Assembly: GCF_021018805.1 (NCBI RefSeq) | Contig: NC_086283.1 | Coordinates: 10,801,162-10,865,161, forward strand | DNA length: 64,000 nucleotides | DNA from: Prinia subflava | Lineage: Eukaryota; Chordata; Aves; Passeriformes; Cisticolidae | Direction: 5' to 3' | Part shown: piece by piece, positions 50,092 to 63,540 of the stretch | Layout: each line of letters starts with the position of its first letter | Position numbering within the stretch: the first letter of the stretch is position 1 | The notes under the pieces: generated by a model | Databases searched by the model: none | Seen by the model: the letters and a program-made list of their open reading frames with translations, nothing else | Told to the model about the DNA's origin: nothing | Translations under genes and position numbers: made by a program

Positions 50092-50152
50092 CTTTGCTTG
50101 TAGTAAGAGTTTTGCCCTCTTTGCTTGTGGTAAAAGATTTGCCTTCTTTGCC
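50092..50152. repeat. Tandem repeat, 27 bp x 2.3
   Basis: A 27-bp unit beginning CTTTGCTTGT occurs at 50,092-50,118 and 50,119-50,145 with a few differences, followed by a partial third copy to 50,152. Because 27 is a multiple of three, a minus-strand open frame shows the repeat as a nine-residue duplication. That frame has no other sign of being coding. Confidence 0.85.
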
Positions 50153-50788
50153 AAACAAGAACACCAAATATTTTGATTTTATTGCAAATAAAATGAAGAA
50201 GAGGGTTTTCATAATTTACCATCACCTGGGTTCTACTAAGTTTTATGTAGCCATAGCATTAGAAGTAGCCAGATAAAGTTGCTGGGGAGTTTGTGTTCTT
50301 TCTTATTAGCTGGTGAATTCCATATTGGACAAGTGAGTACTCTTGTCTTCTGATGTTAGCTATCACTTGTTAGCCACTTTATCTTTCTGGAGGCTCCCTG
50401 TTGTTTGCAGCCTTTATTTTCTCCTGCCATCTTTTTCTTTTTCCACAGTTTTTTTTTTCTTTTTCTTTTTTTGTAACATTCTCTTCCAAATTCCCTTGTT
50501 GCATCCAGTGCCTGTCATAAAGGTGAACACGAATGCACGGGCTCTTAATGATGGCATTGAGCTGTAACTGTTTAATAATAAAAAGATTTATGTGTTATTA
50601 GTGCTCCCATAGTGTGGAGCTGGGAGTGGCACAGATTAGATGGGAGCATTTTCCATTGAAGATGAAACAGTTGTCTTGCAACAACTTTTTTCCAGTCTAA
50701 GGACTTGGTATTCACAAAAAAAAAAAAGCAAGATGGGCTTTTTGGAAGGTTTAGCTACATTGTAAGTAGAAATACACAAGATTTGTGT

Positions 50789-50792
<4 letters not shown>

Positions 50793-50820
<28 letters not shown>
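50793..50820. repeat. Poly-T tract (T28)
   Basis: An uninterrupted run of 28 T. No flanking duplication longer than 6 bp was found, so it is not called a retrocopy tail. Confidence 0.85.
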
Positions 50821-50826
<6 letters not shown>

Positions 50827-53489
50827 ATGGGCATATGTTGCAAAAACGCCCTCAGGATGAGTTATTTACTCTAAGAGAGGCCATTGATATTGTTTTTAAG
50901 AGTAACTTGCTATTCTATATCACACCTGGAAAAAAGTTACGGTCTATTTTCTGCAACTCTGCATTAAAGGATTTAGTTAACATTAGCTGGTAAAGATCTG
51001 CTTCTGCAATGGCGTATGAAACTATGATTCAAGCTTTTATATCTCCAGACTAATTTCTTATTGTCTTCCACAGAGAAGGAAAAATCCCTTCTTTTATAGC
51101 TCATTCATTTTTACATTTCCTTCTGTGTCATATTCCTTTTTATTAACACAAAGACTCCTTTTATTTTATATGCCTGTAAAAAGCAGCAGGCTTCTCTCTT
51201 AATCAGTGTTGTCTAGGTTCATTGCTGGAGGGCCTAGGTCATTAGTAATAAAGGTCATTACTTGATGTTTCCAACACACAGACTTTCAGATGATCTCTCC
51301 CTTCCTCATTTAATCTCCTAGAGAATAGAAAACAGGCCAGCCTTCAAGTTATTAAAGTTATTTTATTGTGTTAAATAATAAAATGGAGAACTCCTGGAAA
51401 CAAAAGCTTTATAATTGTGCTGGTGTGTGCACAATAGATGTAAAATACGACACAGTACACAGGACCTGAAAGCTGAGGCATGGGGAAAGAGAAGGAAGCT
51501 ATCAGATTCGCTGCAGGTTTCTCCAAGGGGCTGAATCAAATGTTGAAGGAAAATCCCACTGAGCCCTAAGGCTGCCGTGTCATGCCTGCCCTCATTACCT
51601 TACATCTTATCCTCCTCTGATTCCTAGAATCCTAATTGAAAAGACACTTTGTAGTAAAAAGCTGTGTTTGAATCACTTTGAAAGTCAAGCTCCTCTGGTA
51701 TTTTTCCCACCAAATGTTTTTCTCGGATCTTTGAGCTTATTAAACAAAATGATCTTCTGAAGCTTCTTGAAGTGCAGGCATAACTCTGCTGCCCCCGAAT
51801 AAGGGCAAACATAACAAATTCTAAATACAGTGTTTTGTGCAGAGTTTTAATCAGCTTGGTTTCTGAAAGTTAACCCATCTCTCGTATTTTTCTTTCCCTT
51901 CTTATTTCACCATCTATTTCCATCCCTTTTCTCTCCCCAGTTACACAAATGATATTTATTTAATGGAGTATTTAGTTTGAGTTTTAGTTACTTGTTTGCT
52001 TTTGCTTATTTTGATATTTTCATTTGGGGCTTTTTTATACTAGAAGAATGTGTTTAAAAACCCACAAACAACTGCTATTTAGGTGTTTTTTTGTAAAGAA
52101 ACAACAGTTTTGGAAAACACAGTTCTGTCATTAAAGAGCTTTCAGATGCCCCCTCTGGAGGGAAAAAGGTATTTGTAGTAGATCAGGATGAAACCCTTTT
52201 CTTCACATTTTCATTCAGTAAGAGCAAGATGAGAGAAGAGAATGCAAACCTAATTTTTTTATTTCTTCTCCCCGTGCGTCCTCTGTTTGCATGCCTGTAG
52301 TTCACTGGTGTATTGCACATTCTCTACTGCAGTGTGTGCCAGTGTGTGCCATCAGAGGTAATCCTGAGAGTTATCAGAATACTTTTGAGGAGGAATTTTG
52401 GGAGGTGGCAATTTAAATATGCTTAACTTGAGCAAAGGGTCAGATTTACAGGGCAAAAGGTGACTTAAGGCAAGCACTAATAGCTGTTTAAGTCTGCATA
52501 AAATTTTGGAAAAAAAAATTAAATTTCTTTGGCCATCTGTGTCACTGCTGTGAATTTCCCAGCTTTTTAAATTACCTCCTTTCCCAAGAGGAACACAGCC
52601 ACAGAAGAGTCTTGCATAAGCTGATCTTACTTCCTTTTACTTCAATCACTACTTTCCTCAATGCTAGACTGTGCCAGCCAGCCCATGGCACTCTGCTCCT
52701 GAGCCAACAGGACAGACCCCATTCTCCAATTCCCCACTCACTCTTATGATCCAGTTTTTTCAAAAACATTGTAACTGAACAAAGCTTGATGGAAAATAAC
52801 AAAAGGAATTGTCAGATAGACCTGTAAAAGGCAGATAAACATCTAACTGTAATGACTTCCAGGAAAATAGATGTTTTGTCAGTTTAAAGCCTCCTTGCTA
52901 CTCCCATGACTGCCTTTTTAAAGTATTGCTTCCTAAATTGAATTTCTGGACACACAAGCAGTTACTAAAGATGAGTGATAAATCATAAACAGTCACACTT
53001 TGAAGGAATTTTTCTTTCTTTATTAAGAAACATAGCAGTATTCACAATTGCTCTGTTATTGTTTAGTATGTTTAGTGGCTGGCCTCTTAGAGACTTAGAA
53101 GTGAAGTTTTCCTTATCAGTGTATACTTAGGGACCTTGAAAAGGCTTATAAAATGGAAAGCCTTGCAGAGCTGTGCTGAGCTATTTTGGTGTCCTCATTG
53201 TGCAAATGGGTCATCTGTGGCAGAGAGATAATAAATGAACTTCTCTATTCCATATAAAAATTCAGCTTGCCAATTTACAGTCTTTGCTCATTCCAGATTT
53301 CACTATTTATTTCAATTTTTAACATTCCAGTTTCATGGATGAGAGATGTTAAGTGCTCGGTGGAATGTGAGTCTTTGAAAACTCCATATCAGTCCAACAA
53401 AACCCCCAATACTCTTTTTAAATGGTTTGGTCCAGATAATATTCAGCACTGATCTGAAGTTAGAGGAATAAAGCAAAGTAAATTGAGTT

Positions 53490-53516
53490 CTTTTTTTTTT
53501 TTTCTTCTTTTTTTTT
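53490..53516. repeat. T-rich tract
   Basis: T13 followed by CTTC and T9; low complexity. Confidence 0.8.
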
Positions 53517-56500
53517 CGTAATGCCTGAACTTGATATGGGAGATTAACTATTCTCACTGGGAATTGCAGAGAATATGAATTTTAACAAGTAGATTTCCGA
53601 AGGCACTTCAAAACAAAGAATGAAGTCAGGTTTTTTTGTCCCAAAACACAGAGGTGCTCATTCATTGCAATGTTACTCTGTTCTGTGGCATGTAATTTCT
53701 TTGAATGGAAACACAGTGTAGAACAGCCCTGAGGTGTTAATTCTTTAAAATCATCTCGTAGAATTAATTCAATTTGAATGATTTCTTATTGTCTTAAGTT
53801 ATCACTTCTTTTTCTGTGCAATTAGATTTTGTCTTGTTTTATGGAATGCTTTATTTGCTCTATATACTTGGGTTCATTAATGAGTAATAAATTTGAAATA
53901 AAGTGCAAAATTACATGGATATTAAAAACAGAATGCATTTTTACCTCTGGCATGCATCCTACTGCCACCAAGTCAGGAAAATTAATACAATATCAATACT
54001 AAAAACATATGTCATAAACAAGAACCCAAGAGTTCTTTGCAGCTCTTTATAGTAGAGAAATCCCAATTTTATTTTAAAATTATTAATTAATGCACATTTC
54101 CTCCAGAAATAAGGGAATAATAAAAAATGTTATGTATATTAAAAACAGAAATATTTCTAATTATACATGGCTTGAAAGAGTCAGTAAATGCATATTTTAA
54201 CAAATACTATTTAAAGGTTATTAGTCCTGATTAAAACCAAGCTGACTTTAACAATCCCACGAAAATCTAAATCTGTTGGAAGAAAAATAAATCACTTAAG
54301 CAGAGCGTGAGCTACTGCCCTTAGGTGAATCTGTAAGTGTTCAGAGAGAAGTTCACAAGAGGAAGCTGAAGAGGATAGAATGATGTGGATTAAGGAAGAA
54401 AAGTTCCCTTTGACAGGAGCAGCCTCTGTGCACAGCGGCCAATGAGAAACCCACCACCCTGGGTGCTGGATACAGCAAAGCTGTAGTAAATCCTATGATG
54501 GGGAAAAATCCCACACCAGAGGGGGGATCTAAGTTGAATGTCTTTTTTTTTCTTTTTAAAAGTGCCTGATGCTCACAGAAAGGTAATTAAGTCAATAACA
54601 ACAGGGAACTTACAGTAAGCAATACGTGGAAAAATGAGTATTTAGAATAGCACAGGATGTGTTTGCTGTGGATGTAGAAGTGGCTGCTCGGGCAAAGCCT
54701 TTAACAAGTACTTGCGCCTATTAAATCATATAATGATTTACCTCCAGTGGGTTAGGTCAAATGGTATCCTTCCAGAAAAACTTAAAAGCTAGATGATACA
54801 TGTCAGGCTGTAGCACTGCTGAGAATGGGATGAGGGTGTTGTTTTTCAGAAAGCTGCTGGAGTTTTTGCTTTTGAAATACACAGGCTAGTGTTGCAATAC
54901 CTCATTAAAGCTGGCTGCTGCAGAAGAGTTCCCTGCATTTACTTAGAGGCTCATGAGGTTTCTTCTGATATGGCTTCTGATTTTTGTGGCTGAAAAGGAC
55001 AACAAATATAACAAACCTGCCAAATCACACAGACATTGTCTAATTCAGGGAGGTGAAAGATACCATAAATGTCCTACAGTTGCAGTCATCTTCATGAGGC
55101 TGGTTGCATGCAATCAAAGTATTCGGTATTGTAAGAAAGACAGAGATTCTTGACCTAGGAAATATTCGATGTTTTAACCCTGCACCATTTTCCTGACTGA
55201 TAAGTGGTTGTTGGATGCCTCTCAGATCAGAAAAATATGCTAATGTGCACTGCTGTGGACCATTATCATCATATCTGTAGTATTATTATCATGCAGCTTA
55301 GGAGACACTGTGACGCAGGCTGTCAAATCACTGGGCACATCTAATTCCCACTGAATCATGAAAAAAAAGACCTTTCATCCAAGCTCCTCAGCAAAAAGGA
55401 TTCTTTGTGAGAACATTCGGTACATAACAAGGGTCTTGTAGTATACAACATCTCATGATTGATCATGGCCTTAAACACGATTTTTATGGGAGCTTGCATT
55501 TATCCAACCTTAGAAACCACCACGATTGCTGCCAGCTGCTGAGCAGGGTTAGAATGAACACCAGTATTTAGAACTGAAATAATCATCTAATCCAACAGGA
55601 TTTTTGTGTGGGCTTTAGGACCTGATCCAGATCTCCCTGTACACATTGCTAGAATTTGATTCACATCTGTTTCCGGGGGAGGAACAAATGCAAATTTTGA
55701 AATGTTTTTCTCCTTCTTTCTCTATTCTCTCTCTGCATTTAAAGTTTTGCCCTTATTAGATTATTGATCTACCAAATGACTGCTGGGCTATTAACAAGCC
55801 CTGGCTCTCAGAGCTAATGAAGGGGGAGGACTTAGAAGTGAAGTAGGACTTAGAATGAAGATCACATTAATGAAATCCATCTCCAGAGCTGTTATAGACT
55901 TCAACCAGAATGTGAGTAATGGAAAGTCAGGACTCTGGAATGTGAGAATCTGTAAAAAATGCATTATTTCTGTTTTGTTTGGGATGTACCATTATATTCC
56001 TAATTGCTCTGTCTGAATACACAGTTAAGAAAACACTTTTTTGCTCTATTTGCATTAAGGGAATAATCTATATAATTACTCACAAATTCTTATTGTGACT
56101 GGAGTGCTTTGCTTTTTTCCTTCTAAACCATATGGCCTTTTGGTAGACTTCCAGCAAATATTGGAAAATACTAAATTTCATTCAATCTCTAGTATGTAGG
56201 TGGTGATTTTTTGGTTTTCAAATTCCTCCAAACTGAAACAGAGATTATGTAACGTAATAAACCTAATATGCAGCTTAGATTCCACATTTTAAAACCCAGA
56301 GATTTAAAATATTACATGTGTATAAAATTTTGTTTGAAATCAAATCAGTCTTCAAATTGCACCAGTTGAATATATGACTATGATATCCTGCAGAATACAT
56401 CATCTATTGAAATATCTTGATAAATTACTAGTGTCTGCCAACTGAGGATGGATGGCATAATTAAAGCCAACATTTAATTAGGAGAACTCTGAACATCTAC

Positions 56501-58014
56501 ACACAAAACAAACATAACTTTAGGTCATCAACCTTTTGTTCCCTTGTCCATGGACTATTCCTGTTATTGTTAAAGCCAGATGAAAGATAATTTTTAAAAA
56601 GTTTGTAAAGAAAAGTCCAGGACTTTTAAAGTCCACTTTTAAACCTCTTAGAATCTCTTGAAGGGGCACAGAGAGGAGCAAGATTGGTGGGGACATCTCA
56701 CAGATTCAAGTGTCACTCACAGCAGGTGGCAGCTGAGCAGGGTTTGGTGGGTGACATTTCTGCATGTGAGTGCTTCCAGGAATATTTGGGCTGAATGGAT
56801 CAAACTGGCAGTCCCATACCTGTTAATATTGCACATGTCAGTACTCCAGTAAATAACTGCATGTAGATGTAAATTGATTATCCACTGATTAAAAAGCAGA
56901 ATCTTAATCCAGGTGAATTATCCTAAACAGGTCTTTTGAAAACATTTGATTTAACATAGAATTTTATAATGTATTAAAGCTTTATTTTTTCTATGTGGAT
57001 GTATGAAGCCATGATGAACTTGGTGGCCAAGACATCAGTATTCTAACAGCTTTCTCGTAGGGCTATCTGGCCAGCTATGACTGAAAATAACAGAGAAGAT
57101 CTAAATTTAATTAGAGTTATAGAAACTTGATGCTCCAGTAAAATGTCATTCTCTCACACAGGCTGCCTCTCAATTTAAAATACAGAAACCATTTGCTGTC
57201 AGGAGGCAGAAGCCAGCTCTGTGTTAAAGATATAATTTGGAAAATAGAAACACATGTATTTCAAAATAGCAGATGCATTCATTCCCAGTAGGCTTTGTAG
57301 CTGGTTTTCATCTCTCCTGTGGTTTTTTCTTCTGTCCTAGAATTTAGGACACAGTATAGTGAAAGGCATTTTCCTGGTAGATTCCAAACTGTGCTGTGGT
57401 TGCTTGCTATTTTAGTAGCCACCAGCCCAATGTTTGTACTCTAATTGAGTGATATATGAAGTTTCTCTTGGTCCATTTACTATTTCTAAGCTTCTCTCCT
57501 GCACTTTTCAAGGTTTATTTTCATTACATTTCCCTAACATGGCAGTAATACAGGGTTAAAACCCAGAATTTTCCTAAAATATTTTGAGACAGGTGCAGAA
57601 AAGCAGCTCACACTGTTCTAAGTTTCAAGAATTATATTTGAAATCAATGAAAAGTATAATTTGAAACAAGATTTTATCCACTTTGAATTTCTGGAGGAAC
57701 AATAGATATTACTTGTAAACACACCACAGTAAGAATCTGGTGTTAGTGTTTAGCTCAGGTTCTAGTAGGGGAATAGTTTAGCATAAGCCATACCACAACA
57801 AATAGTATTTCTTTAATAGAACATTAGATTTTCTGAAATAGGCTCTGGAATTGGTGAAATTCAAATGACTGTTTCAGAATGACATCAGTTGGAAATGTGT
57901 TTGTCTTGTTTGTATTTTTGGCAGAGGGCAGAAACAAGCAAGTTTGTTTTTTTATTCAGTCAAGCAGTCTAAGTGATTTCAGGAGTTTTGAACGGCAGAC
58001 AGTGCCTTGCAAAT

Positions 58015-58064
58015 TACTATTATTATTATTAATATTATTGTTGTTTTTATTGTTATTATTATTC
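58015..58064. repeat. Imperfect (TAT)n trinucleotide repeat
   Basis: About 50 bp of TAT/ATT units with TTG and TTTTT interruptions, 200 bp upstream of solo LTR C. Confidence 0.85.
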
Positions 58065-58749
58065 TAAAATTGGTTACTTCTGAAATGAATGTTATCATGC
58101 TAGTGTTATACAAGATGTATAACAGATGTTTTATTTCAGATCACAACAGTGCTCTACTTGAGAATATAATCTGTTGAGAGATGCATTTGCTTTGAGCGTA
58201 AAGCTGCATATAGCTGCAGCATTCATTTTATACCATAAGTATTTGTTTGTCTGTGTGTTGTGCATAACAGTTTTCTGTGGTGGTGTGGATGGTTGAATTT
58301 TCCCCATTTATTATGTTGAACCCTGGTTAGACCCTCCAGAGAAAGCTGGACAGTGTAAGCAGGCGAAAGCAGGTGCTTTGAAGGACTGTGACAAGGAAAA
58401 GAAGGACAGACGAGGGAGAAGATTTGAAGAGAGACTTAAGGAAGAGAGAGAGGGAGCTGAAAGAAGGATAATAAAGAAAGGGTTGTGGAGATAGGGAAGA
58501 GTTGAAGGACATGTGGGTGGATTACCAAGTAGAAGGGATTTAGGCATGAAGTGATTGAAAAAAGTTAAAAGGTTGGTGGGTCCAATACTGTATGTTCTGT
58601 ATACCATTGTATGTTCTAAGTACCCTCCCCCAATTGAAATTCATAAGTTGATACATCCTCCCTACAAGCCTCTATTTTTAGCCCACTTCAGTTACATGTT
58701 ACTTTTCCCCTTTTTCCCCCCCGCCACTGTGTTATCCCTCCCCTGCTCC

Positions 58750-58754
58750 CCAAT
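58750..58754 (+). promoter_or_regulatory. CCAAT box in solo LTR C
   Basis: CCAAT about 105 bp upstream of the TATA box, with an inverted copy at 58,805-58,809. This is normal retroviral U3 promoter layout; function is inferred. Confidence 0.45.
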
Positions 58755-58856
58755 TGGCCCAAGGATTGCAACCCCTCCCCTTGTCCCCCTAGTGATACGT
58801 TCTGATTGGAGGCCACAAAGAGGAACTCCCATTTCTCCTCCCCTTCCCCGAGAGTT

Positions 58857-58862
58857 TATAAG
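58857..58862 (+). promoter_or_regulatory. TATA box in solo LTR C
   Basis: TATAAG within GAGTTTATAAGCCC, 64 bp upstream of the polyadenylation signal. The spacing implies a short R region. Confidence 0.55.
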
Positions 58863-58920
58863 CCCTTGTATTCCTTTGTTCTGGGTCCAGTCCGACCTGG
58901 CCCCGACAGTGTTGGTGAAG

Positions 58921-58926
58921 ATTAAA
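58921..58926 (+). promoter_or_regulatory. Polyadenylation signal in solo LTR C
   Basis: ATTAAA variant signal downstream of the TATA box, followed by a T-rich and TG-rich stretch of the kind that helps cleavage. Confidence 0.5.
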
Positions 58927-60558
58927 GTTACTGTTTAACTGTCTGGCTGACTGGGCCCTCCTTTCTTCCTCTCTGCGTGGTCGCCTGATACATCTTATCG
59001 CCTTAGCCTTCTCCCAGGGAAAAGGATCCACAAGGGCTGACTCCTCACTGAGTGCTGAGGGGCAGCTCAGACTCATGCTTGCTCCGGTGCCTGGGCTGGC
59101 CCGGGGTGAAGCCGAGGGGCTTCGGTTTTGGCACCGCGACAGTTTTCTACATTAAAAGGACAGAGTTGACCCTCTTTGTTTATGCCATAAAAAAGGCAAG
59201 TCTGATATGAAAAAGAGTATGTTTGTCTAGTCAAACTTAGGACAGCTTCTCTGTAGCTTAACTTGTGGTCAGAGCATTCCCACATATCCTGTAACAAGTA
59301 TATTTTATTATTTTGGTTATAGACTGGTAGCATAAAATGAAAGGACAGAGGAACAGGAAGCCACTCTAGGATGCTGAGAGAGATATTTTAATTTTTTTTT
59401 TAAATGCATTCTACTTGGCTCTGGTTACCTGTAGAAGAGGACAGAAGCACCCAGGGTTCATATGTCAGTCCTGTTAAGCCATGTTGACATGAGGACTGTA
59501 AATGCCATGAAGGAGAGAGCTGGAAATGGAAGAAAGAGGCTTGAAAGCACTAGAAGGAAAGAAAGGAAATGAAATTGAAAAACAAGAACATGAAATACTT
59601 GAAGAGAAGCATTATATGGAATATCTACTGATTTTACCGAATGTCTATGCGGGACTTCCCGTGGGAAATGTGTAACAAAACTGTGGTATTGAGTGAATCC
59701 AGTGATGGGCAAAGTAAACGAGTAGCTACATAAAGCTCCTCTCTTAAACTTTGTAGTTACTTGCATTAGTCAAATATGTGGATGAACTAGGAAGAAGTAG
59801 AGATGATGTGTGAGTATGAAAGTAAAAAAGGAATATTCAATGCCAGAATGAAGTGTACTTTGTGTTAAATATCTGTAAAGGATGTGAAATACAGGACAGT
59901 TGGCAACTGAAAAATGTAACAGAGCAGGAAGCACTGAAATAGCACACATTTCAGAGTCATAAATATGACTGATATATGCTTAAAGCACCTTTTTATAACA
60001 CTTGTCAGCCTTTTTTTTTTTCTTAACAAAACATTATTCCTTTTGAAGAGGTGAAAATGTTCATGAGAAAGTTCCATTTCCCTCAAGAATACAACTTTAC
60101 AAGCACACAGAATGTCTCTTTTTTTTTCTGGGAGTTTTTTCCCTTTTCTATAATGAGAATCAAGCTGACTGGGAGGAGGAAAAAATTTTAAAAATACAAA
60201 AGCAATAGATTTTTTTTCGTTTACTCTAAATCCACATGGGAAGAATATACATGAAATTAAGTTTTGGTTTAGTTAAAAATTTTGGGTTGATTTCAAATTT
60301 GAACTAGTTTGTTTCAGTCCTTCTTTGAGTAATTTTTCTTGGCTTCTTTGTCTAGGAAAAGAAAAGGTGATGACAGATTTCTCTCTTAGTGATATAGAAT
60401 TCCTGTTGCAAAACATTTGTTGGTGTTCTTGGTGGAAAAAAAAAAAAACAAAACCAGAAATAAGGAACTATTCTATCTTTAATTATCCATGTAGGCCAGA
60501 TTAACCATTCAGTACCAAAAAGAATCCCTGAAGTTAGAAAGACCAAGAGAGACACAGT

Positions 60559-60594
60559 TTATATATATATGTAGATAATATATATGTATATAAA
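60559..60594. repeat. (AT)n tract
   Basis: Two (AT)n runs separated by GTAGATA. Confidence 0.8.
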
Positions 60595-63314
60595 TTAGCA
60601 CTGGACTAATAGATTTTTTAGATATTAGGCTGTGCTTCTTCATTCAGTTACATTTTCCAGCTGCTTAGAGGAATCAGAGGTAGCTGATTAGAGGTAGCTA
60701 CTGCTACCACTTATTTATGCAGTGGTAGTTTGTGGGAGCATGAGTTACGGACCATGGTCAGACTTTGCTGGATGAACTACGGGTGGAAAAAAAGATGACT
60801 CTAGCATTGTTCTTAGATTTTAAAATTATTCATGCACATTGGCAGGTTTTACTTAGAGAGCTGGAAATGTAATGTGATAATTTCTGGGATCAGTTTGCTG
60901 GAAATGAACCCACACAGGCAGATTGCTGTGTCTTTGTAGACTTTGACTGAAAGGGACTGAACTCAGCAGGTATAAGCATTGGCAAGGGTGTAGATTTTCA
61001 GCTAGGACTAAAAACATCTAGTCTGACTGATACTGAAATAATTGTTAATCTTATGAATGAATATTTGGAGATGCTTATAGCATTAGAAAGGGAGAATTGC
61101 TTTATAGAGGGAAAAAAAAAAAAAACACCAACAAACCTGAAGACTTTCTCAATGGAGACAGGCTAGTTCTTGTAATTTAAATGAGGATGCAAACTTATTT
61201 TTAAACATTCTGAGCTGTGTGACTTCAGTAAGAGCCTGCAGTGCCAAGTGCAGGGAGATACTGTCATGACAAGAGGGGCTGAATTGACCACAGTCTCTAA
61301 ATAACAAATTTTTCAGTGTCATCAGTGCTCTGCTTTCACTCAGCATCACAAAGAGTTTCTTCTAATGCAAAAACTGGTTCCAGAGTTAAAAAGCAAGGGA
61401 GTCAATGGTCAGTATTTTCCTAAAAGAGAAAATAAAGAAGATCAGTAGCAGCAATTGCTGAAAAAATAGCAGGAAAGCTTTGGCAAGGCTGGCTGATCTG
61501 TAAACTGTTTAGAGAGGTTGGTAAAAATGGAACAAGAAGATGTGAAAAGGATTTAAGTATTTATTACAGCTTCTCCAAAGCTATGTTCTCAGTAGGACAA
61601 TGGTGCCCTCTGTTTCTAGATGATAAGTGTGTGGGCAATGAGGGTGAGGAGCAGCACAGAGGCAGCCAGCTGGCCAGTATAGGGTTTTCCCTCCTGGAGA
61701 CAGTGACCCAGAATAATCTGGGAGAGAATAAGCTTCTCCATCCAACTTGTCCTCCCAGAGCAATGTGGCAGCTCAGAGGGAATAGCAGTTGTTCCTGTTC
61801 TGCCTGTGGGGGCACCCAAAGCTGTTGACTTGTCACTGCTACCTGTGGTCCCATTGTCTTAGTGTGAAGTTGACAAAGCTTTCCTCAAAAATGTTTTCCT
61901 AATAGAACTATAAGTGACTGATATGACAAGAGATATCTGTAAAAGTGGGGTTTTCACTGTCTACCTGGACTTTTCAGGTTGCCTGGTCCACTCAAACATG
62001 ACCTACTCCTGTGCGAAGAGCTGGCTTGAAAGGGGCTCTCCAGCAAAAATTGTCAGACATTGGTGTGCTCAATTTGCAGAACTGTTCCTATTTCTTCTGT
62101 GAGGTGTCTTCTCTGTACCCATAAGTTTATAGCAGACTTATCACCCCAAATTCAACATATGTTTCCTGTAATTGTCAGAAGACAAAATACCCCTCTCCCA
62201 CTATTTCTTGAAAGGCTAGGGAAAGAGAGAGTCTTGGTGTTTGGTAATGAAGCACATGGTAGATGCTTCTCTTTATTGCTTGCATGAGGAGTTCAAAGAC
62301 TGAGGATGGCAAGGACTGATAGATGTGGTGTAAATACAAATGACAGGCAAGGAGAAAGCTTTAGTTACAAAGGGCTTGCTTTTTTTTATAATGTTTGTCA
62401 CTAAATGCAAGAAACTTCATCTTATTTATTAGTTTCCCTCCTCCCCTTTTTAATTCTCCTTCTGAGGGGAAAAAAACCCCTCTGTGATCTGATTATTTTC
62501 AGAAGCTATTTCTTTGAAAAGGATGCTAAGAAGTCCCATGGGCTGCATTCTCATAGCTAGGGAGCTGTGTGTGCTAGGTGAAAGCCTGACACTAAAATCA
62601 AGGATTATTTCATTTTCTTAAGTTTAAAAAATATTTTTCCAGTGGAAGTTGACAGACTCAAAACAGAATAAATTTGTTACCTCTGGAAGTCTTGCAGTTC
62701 ACCTTGGATGCATATGTGCACTCAGTAGTGTTCACCATTCTCTCTCCTTTCCTTCCTCCCTCCCCCCAGAACTCCCCTCCACCTTCCTTTGTTGTTGACT
62801 TCAGGTCTTGCAGTTCATGAGGCTTGTTTCCTTTCAAGGACACTCTTACATAATAAAGTTATTGGGCAACGTTTCTATAGCGTAAATATTTTTGTCTGGC
62901 TTCTTAGAAAGAGGAAAGCTCAAAAGAAATGCGTAAGAGTAATTCTTAAATTCAGAGAAAGCTGATCTGACTAATTTACAGGGACTGAAATGTTTAAAAG
63001 TTGGAGGGGAAACAATGAAACATAGCAGGGATTTTGCCAGCAGCACATTTCTTTGCCAGCTCTGGTACCCAGGTGCAGGTGCCTGTTTCCAAGCTCCTGA
63101 CCATTAGAGGCTGAATCACCAGAGTGGTGAGGGAGACAGAATCTGCAGGCTGTGGAGCTACAGCTGCAACACTGACAAAACTAACTTGCCAGCCAATACA
63201 GGAAAATACTTGGTTTTCATAAAAATAAACCTTTTCCAGATATCTTCTTAAAAACTGGCTTGGAGAAACTAAATCAGTAAGTAAAGTGAAAAAACAATAC
63301 TTAGAATACTAATG

Positions 63315-63348
63315 ATATAAAAATAATATAAAAATAATAATAATAAAA
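63315..63348. repeat. (ATA/AATA)n tract
   Basis: ATATAAAAATA units passing into (ATA)4; low complexity. Confidence 0.75.
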
Positions 63349-63510
63349 TTCGTCTCCAGTATGTTCTAGTTCTGCAAAAGCTGAGATATTCTTCTTCACT
63401 ATTTTGCTCAAGTACAGAGGCTGTACAGGAAGCTAGCTAGATTGTGTGTGAGGAGGAAAGACCACAGAGAGACAGGCTTTTGTTTTAATTTGTTTTCATT
63501 CCTCAAGAGT

Positions 63511-63540
63511 TTTTTATTTATTTGTTTGTTTGTTTATTTT
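63511..63540. repeat. (TTTA)/(TTTG) tetranucleotide tract
   Basis: TTTATTTA followed by three TTTG units and TTTATTTT. Confidence 0.8.

Larger units (their letters stand above)
50153..58014. other. Gene-free stretch with homopolymers
   Basis: AT-rich unique DNA. It holds T28 at 50,793-50,820 and a T-rich tract at 53,490-53,516. No coding gene or recognisable element was found. Confidence 0.5.
58276..59141 (+). mobile_element. Solo LTR C of an avian endogenous retrovirus
   Basis: The element is 866 bp, begins TGTGGTGGTG and ends CACCGCGACA, and is flanked by an exact 6-bp duplication, GTTTTC, at 58,270-58,275 and 59,142-59,147. Within it are a CCAAT box (58,750-58,754), an inverted CCAAT (58,805-58,809), a TATAAG box (58,857-58,862), and an ATTAAA polyadenylation signal (58,921-58,926). 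A CpG-containing U5-like segment follows. The TGTGGTGG start is common among passerine-type ERV LTRs, and a 6-bp duplication would fit a class II (alpha/beta-like) element. It shares no blocks with LTRs A and B. No gag, pol or env sequence adjoins it. Open frames inside it are non-viral chance frames. Confidence 0.87.

Noticed and set aside
55580..55600. CR1-like string AATCATCTAATCCAAC
   Set aside because: Isolated short match with no extending similarity.
58311..58938. Several open frames inside solo LTR C on both strands
   Set aside because: They lie within a noncoding LTR and resemble no viral protein; composition artefacts.
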